A stretch of 10,148 bases of DNA, taken from contig DAHXPE010000208.1 of assembly GCA_027364495.1 (NCBI GenBank), positions 1-10,148 on the forward strand, in the 5' to 3' direction. The position numbers were made by a program, and so were the translations under genes. Origin of the DNA: Candidatus Heimdallarchaeota archaeon. GTDB lineage: Archaea; Asgardarchaeota; Heimdallarchaeia; Hodarchaeales; LC-3. Below are positions 1 through 5,994 of this stretch, piece after piece. Each line of letters begins with the position of its first letter. Position 1 is the first letter of the stretch. The notes under the pieces were generated by a model that was not told the origin of the DNA, ran no database searches, and worked only from the letters and a program-made list of their open reading frames with translations.

Positions 1-629
1 GGCCAAGATCTACACGTAGTGGTTTTTCAGGGGGTAATCCTTTCAGTGGAGCAGCTGGCGGGAATCCTTTTGGTGGGTTTGGTCAAGATACTCCACAACA
101 ACATCAACCAGCCCGTGGAGAAGATATCACGATTCCTTTGAAATTACCAGCTGATGAGGCTAAAGCTGGGGTTACTAAAACAATTACCATGTCTGTTACA
201 AAAAATGGCAGAAAAGAGAAGGAAACACTTAAGCTAAAGGTTCCTTCTAACGTCAAAGAAGGTAGTAAGCTTCGTCTTAAAGATAAAGGAAAACCAGGTA
301 AATACGGTGGTTCAAGTGGGGATTTATTTGTTGAAATTAAAATTGTTCCAGCTGAACCACAACAACAAGTGTTTCGAGTCAATCTTTTCCAAGCTCTTTT
401 AGGTGATAATGTTACTATCGATACCCCTGGCGGTTCAGAAAAATATTCAATTCAACCAGGAGTTCAAAATGGTGAAAAATTTATTCTTCCTCAGAGAGGT
501 GATCTTATTGGTGATTCCAAGGTGCGTAAAGACTTAGAGATTGAATTACGTGTAGTATTACCAAAAATTCAAACAAATGAACAAAAAGAAATTATCAAGC
601 AGCTTGCAAAAAGCCTTGGCATGGATTAA
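1..629 (+). CDS. DnaJ/Hsp40 co-chaperone, class without zinc finger (C-terminal part, 5' end outside window)
   Basis: Co-chaperone that delivers unfolded clients to DnaK/Hsp70 in the cytoplasm. The reading frame is open from the left edge (first full codon at 3), so the J domain and true start lie outside the window. Visible in order: a Gly/Phe-rich linker (about the first 28 codons, with GGNPF repeated), then substrate-binding beta domain I (starting near EDITIPLKLP and running to GDLFVEIKI), then domain II (FQALLGDNVTIDTPGG to ELRVVLP) and a short helical tail ending LGMD. There is no cysteine anywhere in the visible 208 codons, so the four CxxCxGxG zinc repeats of class I DnaJ are absent; this is the CbpA/DnaJB-like arrangement. 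Domain II is short. A start near 138 (TTG) is only an internal codon. The stop at 627-629 faces the radA stop across 19 bases. dnaK/grpE may lie upstream, which cannot be seen. The family call is firm; class II depends on the missing cysteines. Confidence 0.9.
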   Translation, partial: PRSTRSGFSGGNPFSGAAGGNPFGGFGQDTPQQHQPARGEDITIPLKLPADEAKAGVTKTITMSVTKNGRKEKETLKLKVPSNVKEGSKLRLKDKGKPGKYGGSSGDLFVEIKIVPAEPQQQVFRVNLFQALLGDNVTIDTPGGSEKYSIQPGVQNGEKFILPQRGDLIGDSKVRKDLEIELRVVLPKIQTNEQKEIIKQLAKSLGMD

Positions 630-648
630 AAAGAAAGGTAATTTATTC

Positions 649-1605
649 TTATTCGAATTGTTCTCCTAATATTTCATCAGTTATACCCTGATCAGTTATG
701 TAGAAGGTAGCTTCTTTTTCTGGAAGTTCTGGTGAGTCTATAATTCTTGCAACACGTGAATTTCCTTTCAATTTTCGAAGCCATATTCTGGTTTGTGGGC
801 GGTGACCCCATGCATAACCAAGGGCTGGCTCAGCATTCTTTCCAACCAAAAAGTTGTCAAAAGATGCAAGAACTTGATTCGTTGTTATTATGGCTAAATC
901 ATAGGAATCAGCATATCGTTGAAGTTTTTCTGCATGAGCCATTATCTTTTGTTGTCTTTCTATTAATTGTTCTTTTCCATGATATTCACTTCTAAAATGA
1001 GAAGCAATTGAGTCAATAATAATTAATCGAACATTTTCTTTTTTCAATAACGCATCAGCTTCGTTCACAATCTGAATCTGGTGATCAGCATTATAGGAAC
1101 GAGCTACAAAAATATTTTTCAGAATGTCATGAGGATCCATTCCGGCTCTATTATAATTGGCTATTTGCAGGACACGTTTAGGTGAAAAAGTTCCTTCGGT
1201 ATCGACAAAAAAAACTTTTCCATTTAATCCACCGAATTCTTCAGTCATAATAGTATTAATACATAATTGAAAGCAAATTTGAGATTTCCCAGATGAAAAT
1301 TCTCCAGCTATTTCGGTAATTGATCCAGTAGGAATACCACCCCCTAGTATCTCGTCAAAAGATTGGCTTCCTGTTGATAAATATAGTTTTGATCTTTGTT
1401 CATCTAATAGTTCAAAAGCAGTCATAGGACTGATGCCTAATAATTCACGAGCCTCTACAACAGCCTTTTTAGCTATTTTAATTCCAATGGCAACTTTATC
1501 GGACACTTCTGCTGGACTGGCCTTTGATAAAGTCTCAAGGGAAGCATAATGCTCTGAAATTTTTTTCTTTATAGAAGCAGGAATATCCAATTCATCAAAA
1601 CTCAT
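649..1605 (-). CDS. radA: RadA/Rad51-family recombinase
   Basis: ATP-dependent strand-exchange protein for homologous recombination and break repair, forming filaments on single-stranded DNA. The 318 residues fit archaeal RadA, slightly short. Residues about 7-57 form the helix-hairpin-helix N-terminal domain, though its start is trimmed and lacks the usual LPGVG. The core has TGSQSFDEILGGG (78-90), Walker A GEFSSGKSQ (101-109, Lys107), catalytic-type Glu137 in DTEGTF, Walker B LIIID (Asp198), SHFRSEY and IERQQK, TNQV (242-245), and the RIWLRK/ARIIDSPELPE end segment. Ser replaces the usual Thr in the P-loop (GKS). The polymerisation motif FxTA reads PMTA (60-63), so the inserting Phe is missing. 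ATG at 1603-1605 is the only plausible start, since a stop lies in frame at 1636-1638. No Shine-Dalgarno site is visible; a TATA-like box near 1658-1669 would give a short leader. A RadA paralogue is possible, but the core motifs are complete. Confidence 0.95.
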   Translation of the reverse strand: MSFDELDIPASIKKKISEHYASLETLSKASPAEVSDKVAIGIKIAKKAVVEARELLGISPMTAFELLDEQRSKLYLSTGSQSFDEILGGGIPTGSITEIAGEFSSGKSQICFQLCINTIMTEEFGGLNGKVFFVDTEGTFSPKRVLQIANYNRAGMDPHDILKNIFVARSYNADHQIQIVNEADALLKKENVRLIIIDSIASHFRSEYHGKEQLIERQQKIMAHAEKLQRYADSYDLAIITTNQVLASFDNFLVGKNAEPALGYAWGHRPQTRIWLRKLKGNSRVARIIDSPELPEKEATFYITDQGITDEILGEQFE

Positions 1606-1657
1606 AAAAAATTCTACTTGATTATTGATGCTAGTTTAATGGTTCTTAGAAAGTTCG

Positions 1658-1669
1658 AATTATATTTTA
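1658..1669 (-). promoter_or_regulatory. Candidate TATA box of radA
   Basis: Read on the - strand the bases are TAAAATATAATT, ending about 52 bases before the radA ATG. Archaeal transcription normally starts about 25 bases downstream of the TATA box, which would leave a leader of roughly 25-30 bases. The surroundings are AT-rich, so such a match can arise by chance. Confidence 0.35.
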
Positions 1670-1775
1670 TCAATAGATGTATAATCTAATTAAGTTATTC
1701 ATGAATATTAATTTTAAAATTTTTTAGTGGAATTCTGATTTGCATCTAGTTAAAAGACTTATTTTTTTGATTTTA

Positions 1776-1790
1776 GGACAAAATTTGTCC
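1776..1790. promoter_or_regulatory. 15-bp palindrome, candidate operator
   Basis: GGACAAA-A-TTTGTCC is a perfect 7+1+7 inverted repeat with G+C-rich ends, unusual in such AT-rich flanks. It lies about 170 bases upstream of radA on one side and just upstream of the decayed + strand gene on the other, so it could be a regulator site for either. No T-run suited to a terminator follows directly. Confidence 0.4.
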
Positions 1791-1938
1791 AAAATTTTAG
1801 ATGGAAAAAAAATTCTTATATAAATTTTAAAACAATTTTTTCTATAAAAGTTTCTAAAAATAAAGGTCTAGTACTGATTGGTTTTTTAAGATTCCTTGGT
1901 TTTGTTGTAAACCTGTTCTGGTTTAGTGTACTCAATAA

Positions 1939-2535
1939 ATAAATGAATATCAGAGCTTGGCCTCACCAGATAGAGGAAATTTTAACACTTCATACTTTAG
2001 AGACTGATTTTACTCCTATTTTTCAGAAGATACATCAGGAAATTATTCATTTAGAACACAATTTTTTTTAAATAATAATGTGCCTTCAATAACAAATGAT
2101 TCTTTTTCAAAACCTAATTCTTAGACAAAACCATTTAATTATTCAGTTATATGCGATACTTCTAATCCTATTTCAAATATGGTAAAATTTTCTCAAAAAG
2201 ACATTGGAATTTGGAAATTAGAGTTAGATTTCAATTGAAGTAGTGAAATAGCTTATTCATCACAAATTATATTGATTTCTAATCCTTTTAACAATCCAGT
2301 AAAATTATATTTGAATCATCCAGCTGGAACTCCTTTAAAAATTGACAATAATTTTACAGCAATAAACAGTATGAATTGTCAATTCGTGGACTTCCTTGTA
2401 ACCACAATGGCTTTATGGTTTATTAATTATATCCTTTTTTGCGATAAGTATTTCAAGAATAATGGTTGTACAACGAAGAAAAACAAAATAAAAAAGTCAA
2501 AGTTTCTTTCAAAGAAAAAATATAATTTAAAATGA
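1939..2535 (+). pseudogene. Decayed gene for a membrane-anchored, probably exported protein
   Basis: One reading frame runs 199 codons from 1939 to the TGA at 2533-2535 and is interrupted only at 2005 (TGA), 2122 (TAG) and 2236 (TGA), with no TAA inside. In DNA this AT-rich a non-coding frame of that length should hold over ten stops. The translation is rich in Asn, Ser, Thr, Tyr and Phe in the way of exported beta-rich domains (for example FSEDTSGNYSF and KDIGIWKLELDFN). It ends with a hydrophobic segment (about 2377-2436, FVDFLVTTMALWFINYILF) followed by a Lys-rich tail, which fits a C-terminal membrane anchor facing the cytoplasm. A hydrophobic segment in another frame at 1862-1930 could be the former signal sequence. 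I do not recognise the family. A 42-codon ATG frame at 1943-2071 overlaps it and cannot be excluded as an alternative. The three stops and missing start argue for a dead gene rather than recoding. Confidence 0.5.
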
Positions 2536-2545
2536 TTGAATGCTT

Positions 2546-2550
2546 AAAAA
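2546..2550 (-). terminator. Oligo-T stop signal after tRNA-Gln
   Basis: Read on the - strand, TTTTT begins two bases beyond the encoded CCA of the tRNA. Archaeal RNA polymerase stops efficiently at short U-runs, so this is the likely 3' end signal of the tRNA transcript. Confidence 0.5.
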
Positions 2551-2551
2551 G

Positions 2552-2626
2552 TGGCAGGCCCGACCAGATTTGAACTGATGCAAGTGGATCCAGAGTCCAC
2601 CATACTAACCACTATACTACGGGCCC
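2552..2626 (-). tRNA. tRNA-Gln (anticodon CTG)
   Basis: The cloverleaf folds completely without an intron. The acceptor stem is GGGCCCG with CGGGCCT; the D stem is GTAT/GTAT with loop AGTGGTTA; the anticodon stem is GTGGA/TCCAC with loop CTCTGGA. That gives anticodon CTG (2591-2593 on the + strand), which reads CAG. The variable loop is 4 bases, and the T stem is ATCAG/CTGGT with loop TTCAAAT. The discriminator base is G and CCA is encoded (2552-2554). The first pair is G1-U72, a wobble pair, where archaeal tRNA-Gln often has a Watson-Crick A1-U72. In most archaea this tRNA is charged with Glu and converted by GatDE. A TATA-like box lies about 24-31 bases upstream. Confidence 0.97.
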
Positions 2627-2649
2627 ATACCAGGATTTTATTTCCAAAT

Positions 2650-2657
2650 AATTTTAT
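2650..2657 (-). promoter_or_regulatory. Candidate TATA box of tRNA-Gln
   Basis: ATAAAATT on the - strand sits 24-31 bases before the mature 5' end of the tRNA, the spacing expected if transcription starts at or just upstream of it. The AT-rich context lowers certainty. Confidence 0.4.
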
Positions 2658-2790
2658 GGATTAATTTTAAAAAATTAAGAAATTCCAGAATTTACAAATC
2701 AATCTTAAATTAAAGAAATATTGCCAATTTATAAATTTTACAAAATTTGCTTTGATTATTTCCAAAATCTTTTAAGAAAAATCACATCCA

Positions 2791-3759
2791 CTAAACGAAG
2801 CTGAAAATCACAAAAAGAATATTTATTCCAATAAAAGCTAGTACATATCCAATAAACATGGGAATAAGAAAAGGTATTGAGTATTGCACCCAGATGGTTT
2901 CCCTTTGAAGATTTTTGTCTGCAATTGCATGTCCTAAGAGAGTACGTTGTCTGAATAAATCTTCTTCTTCAGATTTTAATCCTATAGAAAAATCAAAAGA
3001 CCATTTATTGCCATTTCTGTGTAATTGGGTCATATTTAAATTTTGTTTCTGTTTATTAACCCAATTGGGCTGTAGTAATGAATATGAAATTCTACGGTTT
3101 TCTTTCCACCTAAGCAATGGTTCACTTGCTAATCGAATAAATGGAACCGGATATTGTTCATTTAAATTAATTTTATTTGTAAAAAGAGCATTTTTTTCAA
3201 GCATCTGATAATGAAAAAACGGCTTGGTTAGTATTGAAGATATGGGTAACGGTTCACCTAAACAACTTGCAAAGATTTTTTGTATAGTAGAACTTTGAGG
3301 CATTTGATACCGCTCTGGATTCTTTCTATAACCAAAGTAATTCTTCACTAATATAATAATTGGTATAGGAATTTGAAGTAAAGCTGCATTCATAACCAAT
3401 GTTAGGCTAATAGGTAAAATCAAAAACAAAAAGTTCGTATTAAAAATACTGGGTATTCCAGAAATTAATTTGATTGAAATAGGATCTAATAAAGATAAAC
3501 AAATTAATCCTAATATATCGGCTTCACCCCAAAGACCAAATATTAACATGAAGAATGAAAGAAGAATACCTATAATCATTGAAACTGCAATATATATTAA
3601 TAGAGTTGAATCTTTCCAATAAAGAACCAATCTGATAAGATTCACTGGTATAGCAAATATGAATAACAGTAACCAAATATATCCATCAACAAGTCGTAAC
3701 TTAAAATCCTGATATGAAGCGATTAGTAAAAAAACACACGATAGTAAAAAAACAGCCAA
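2791..3759 (-). CDS. FlaK/PibD-like archaellin-prepilin peptidase (A24 family)
   Basis: Membrane aspartyl peptidase that trims the class III signal peptides of archaellins or archaeal pilins at the cytoplasmic face. The two catalytic aspartates are present: Asp18 in ASYQDFKLR and Asp81 in GEAD, within GLWGEADILG. Hydrophobic segments lie at about 3-16, 27-46, 52-75, 83-91, 105-140 and 292-320. The end, IWVQYSIPFLIP, matches the conserved last helix of archaeal FlaK proteins. At 322 residues it is longer than methanogen FlaK (about 230) because a soluble stretch of about 145 residues (143-288) sits before the last helix. The start is TTG at 3757-3759; it puts the first Asp at position 18 as in methanogen FlaK, but no ribosome site lies at normal distance. 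AGGAG at 3790-3794 and AGAGGAG at 3802-3808 are further upstream. The gene follows the GTPase by 62 bases. No pilin or archaellin gene is in the window, so its substrates are unknown. Confidence 0.88.
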   Translation of the reverse strand: MAVFLLSCVFLLIASYQDFKLRLVDGYIWLLLFIFAIPVNLIRLVLYWKDSTLLIYIAVSMIIGILLSFFMLIFGLWGEADILGLICLSLLDPISIKLISGIPSIFNTNFLFLILPISLTLVMNAALLQIPIPIIILVKNYFGYRKNPERYQMPQSSTIQKIFASCLGEPLPISSILTKPFFHYQMLEKNALFTNKINLNEQYPVPFIRLASEPLLRWKENRRISYSLLQPNWVNKQKQNLNMTQLHRNGNKWSFDFSIGLKSEEEDLFRQRTLLGHAIADKNLQRETIWVQYSIPFLIPMFIGYVLAFIGINILFVIFSFV

Positions 3760-3760
3760 T

Positions 3761-3790
3761 TCAAAGTAATATGATATAATTTGCAGTCAC
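3761..3790 (-). promoter_or_regulatory. Possible 9-codon leader reading frame coupled to the peptidase start
   Basis: GTG at 3788-3790 opens a frame of nine codons (VTANYIILL) closed by TGA at 3761-3763, one base before the TTG start of the peptidase. AGAGGAG at 3802-3808 lies 11 bases before that GTG. This could load ribosomes onto a start that has no site of its own. In-frame non-ATG starts nearer AGGAG (CTG 3784-3786, ATT 3778-3780) are the alternative. Confidence 0.25.
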
Positions 3791-3821
3791 TCCTAATATT
3801 GCTCCTCTATAAGGCATTCAG

Positions 3822-4445
3822 TTAATCATATAATGCTTGTTTGACCTTTTCAAAAATAGCATCAAGTTTTTCGTATGGGCTATTTTGAACGGAAATAAAC
3901 CCTTCTTCAAAGGTACTTTTAGGGAATTTTTCATAATATGCCTTTAATGTTTCTGAAAAGTTTTCCAAGAACTCTTTAGCTTTTTCAGTAGAGTTACCTA
4001 CCAAGTCTATTTTATTAACGACAAAATAAAAAAGTGCTTTTTTCTCACGGGCAATTCTATTTGCCTTTTGTTGTTTCATATCAAGAGAATCTAGATAATA
4101 GTTAAATGCATCTTCCATAGCACTTTTTTGAACGAGAATGCTTTGAGTTGGGTCTAATAAAAATAAAATACCATCTGCTTTGTATTTAGCCATAGCTACG
4201 CGCCATTGCCTTCGTAAAGTAAAATCTCCAGGTGTATCAACTGCGACTATTTCATACCAACGGTATTTTTCAAGACTAACTATACTAGCTGTTTTTTGTG
4301 AATGCAATTTAATTTTACGCTTTTCAACAGTTATATTTGTTGTTTTCTCGGTTTCTAAATCTTCGCCTTTAAGTCGTTTTATTAAGGTTGTTTTTCCGAC
4401 TCCTGCATTTCCTAATATAGTTAGACGTAATTCACGATCAAACAT
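3822..4445 (-). CDS. Ras-superfamily small GTPase, Arf/SRbeta/MglA-like
   Basis: Guanine-nucleotide switch protein. The 207 residues show G1 GNAGVGKTT (12-20), a G2 Thr at 35/36 (KTTNITV), G3 DTPG (70-73), G4 NKID (144-147) and a likely G5 at SVQ (185-187). The stretch after G3 (RRQWRVAMAKYKADGILFLL) resembles Arf, SRbeta and the prokaryotic Srp102/MglA group (xRxxW...G-x-hydrophobic-D). The position normally holding the switch II Gln (DxxGQ or TPGQ) is Asp74 here. An insertion-like helix lies at about 115-136 (KQQKANRIAREKK). There is no lipid-attachment Cys, membrane segment or extra domain. ATG at 4443-4445 is clear; GTATAATTT near 4485-4493 (read on the - strand) is a possible TATA box, so it may have its own promoter 170 bases from pus10. 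The peptidase gene follows by 62 bases. Partner proteins are unknown; the GTPase fold is certain, the subfamily is not. Confidence 0.9.
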   Translation of the reverse strand: MFDRELRLTILGNAGVGKTTLIKRLKGEDLETEKTTNITVEKRKIKLHSQKTASIVSLEKYRWYEIVAVDTPGDFTLRRQWRVAMAKYKADGILFLLDPTQSILVQKSAMEDAFNYYLDSLDMKQQKANRIAREKKALFYFVVNKIDLVGNSTEKAKEFLENFSETLKAYYEKFPKSTFEEGFISVQNSPYEKLDAIFEKVKQALYD

Positions 4446-4615
4446 ATTCTCAGATCAATTATTTAGTAGTTTTGACTTTCTAAAGTATAATTTCGATAGC
4501 ATAAAAGCCAATTCTCATGCATAGACTGTTGAAGAGTAATTCTATTATGTGAATAAAAGAGAATTTGTAATGCTATAAAAATTTACTGTTATTTTGTTAT
4601 GAATTAGTAAATTTA

Positions 4616-5956
4616 TCATATTTTTTCGTGTTCTACTTCCAACACGTCTAAATATAATACGGTGACTTTTCTGTTTACTATTTGAGCGACTGATGGTTTT
4701 GTTCTGCCCTCATCACCATGCATTAATTCTTTAACATATAAACCACCTTCACAATAAACTTCGATTTCAGCATCGGTATCTGAAAGTTTAATAAAATTTA
4801 TATCATAAACATGTCGTTTACGAAGAAGATCAGCTCTTCTGTGCTTTACTCTTGTAGGTGTATCTTGATCTATTTCTCCGATCAGTCCATTTTTTATGAT
4901 TTCTTTATTCCATACCTCTAGATTTGGTTCTGAAAGGGAAATTTTCATTCTATACCTTTTCGCCATCTTAGTACTCTCACCTTTCAATGAACGCAGTATC
5001 ATTCTTGATGATGAACCTTTTAACACTACATCAACCCTTCTATTAGCTGATGTGTTAATCATCAATTCTAATTTTGTTAGATCAAGTGTACGAATTTTAG
5101 GTTGACTAACCTCAACTACAAATGGTCTGCCTTTACCAAGCATTAATGCATCAACGTCTTCTCGACCGGAACAATGAATCTTAACGTCAGATCCTTTAGC
5201 AGCTTGTTGAATATATGGTGTAATGTATTCCTCTACTGAATCAGGGTAATTTCTCCCCGTGGTATTACATTTTTCACATCCCTTACCACGACAATTACTA
5301 CATAACCAGATAGCTTGTGGAATACCACGAACAAGTTTTCGATAGGATCCTTCAATGAATAATGGGTTACTACTAGCCTTTACCAGTTTTGAATCTAGGT
5401 CTACAATGAATAAAATTTCTGGTGTATTAAATTCAACCTGCTTGTCTTGAATCGCCTTGAGTACGTATTTACCTAATTCACGATTGAATTCTGATTTTAA
5501 AGTTTCGCCAAACTCTAAATTAAATTTAGATCTCAAAATCTCCTCTTTTTCTGTAATTGTTGGTGGTGTATTACATCCAATTAGAAAAGTTGTGAATTCA
5601 TATCTTTTTGAATGGGCAACAATCGTATTTGCAAGAGTTAGCAAATTCGAATCTTCAAAAAGGTCACCACAAATATAACACGGAGAATGAGCTATTTCAA
5701 TATTTTTCAAAGCATCGATTTTTTGAATTAGGGAGGTAAAAGGTTCAAAGTTAACTTTTAGCAATGAATCCATTTTTTCAGGATAGCAATTGTTTTCAAT
5801 ATATGTTTGATGGATTTGCATTCCCAAGGTTAATAATAAAGCTTCACCTCTGGCTTTATTTGATGTTCCTGTAAGTAAAGAACCAAATTGTCTGCCTAAA
5901 CAATTAGTACAAAGAGTAAATTCAGATAAAAGATTTTGAATGGTGTCTAAAATCAT
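4616..5956 (-). CDS. pus10: tRNA pseudouridine synthase Pus10
   Basis: Converts uridines 54 and/or 55 in the tRNA T-arm to pseudouridine; in archaea it takes the place of bacterial TruB. At 446 residues it has typical length. The N-terminal THUMP-containing part carries a metal-site set: CTNC (Cys16, Cys19) and CYIC (Cys93, Cys96). A second cluster, CSNCRGKGCEKC (219-230), is the small zinc-ribbon-like segment usual in archaeal Pus10. The catalytic motif is GREDVDALMLGKGRPF (264-279), with Asp267 as the expected nucleophile by alignment with the TruA GRTDxG motif. The C-terminal signature YVKELMHGDEGRTKPS is intact. ATG at 5954-5956 is clear. No Shine-Dalgarno site precedes it; a T7 run between tpt1 and pus10 (5967-5973) could end part of the upstream transcript. 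It lies 38 bases from the tpt1 stop on the same strand, so the two RNA-acting genes probably belong together. Confidence 0.96.
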   Translation of the reverse strand: MILDTIQNLLSEFTLCTNCLGRQFGSLLTGTSNKARGEALLLTLGMQIHQTYIENNCYPEKMDSLLKVNFEPFTSLIQKIDALKNIEIAHSPCYICGDLFEDSNLLTLANTIVAHSKRYEFTTFLIGCNTPPTITEKEEILRSKFNLEFGETLKSEFNRELGKYVLKAIQDKQVEFNTPEILFIVDLDSKLVKASSNPLFIEGSYRKLVRGIPQAIWLCSNCRGKGCEKCNTTGRNYPDSVEEYITPYIQQAAKGSDVKIHCSGREDVDALMLGKGRPFVVEVSQPKIRTLDLTKLELMINTSANRRVDVVLKGSSSRMILRSLKGESTKMAKRYRMKISLSEPNLEVWNKEIIKNGLIGEIDQDTPTRVKHRRADLLRKRHVYDINFIKLSDTDAEIEVYCEGGLYVKELMHGDEGRTKPSVAQIVNRKVTVLYLDVLEVEHEKI

Positions 5957-5966
5957 TTAATTCAAC

Positions 5967-5973
5967 AAAAAAA
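5967..5973 (-). terminator. T7 run between tpt1 and pus10
   Basis: Seven T on the - strand in the short gap after the tpt1 stop. U-runs of this length can end archaeal transcripts, so it may attenuate read-through into pus10. It could equally be chance in this AT-rich gap. Confidence 0.3.
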
Positions 5974-5994
5974 GGGAATTAAGAAATAAAGAAA

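Larger units (their letters stand above)
1606..1938. other. AT-rich intergenic stretch between radA and decayed gene
   Basis: No intact gene is seen. On the - strand side it holds the radA promoter region. On the + strand a frame (about 1802-1939) encodes a hydrophobic run resembling a signal anchor (LVLIGFLRFLGFVV), ending at TAA 1940-1942, one frame away from the open frame of the decayed gene that follows. It may be that gene's broken 5' end, but there is no convincing start codon or ribosome binding site. Confidence 0.4.

Noticed and set aside
138..629. Treating the left-edge gene as a complete short protein starting at TTG 138.
   Set aside because: The frame is open to the window edge and encodes the Gly/Phe linker typical of DnaJ before that codon, so the gene simply extends beyond the window.
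1943..2071. A 42-codon ATG reading frame on the + strand as a small protein gene.
   Set aside because: It has no ribosome site and overlaps the longer decayed frame, whose composition and anchor are more protein-like. It is kept only as an alternative in that entry.
2005..2238. Reading the in-frame TGA/TAG codons of the decayed gene as Trp or another amino acid (stop recoding).
   Set aside because: pus10 and the permease end at TGA and the peptidase at TAG, TGG is used for Trp in the intact genes, and the decayed frame lacks a start codon and ribosome site. Decay is simpler.
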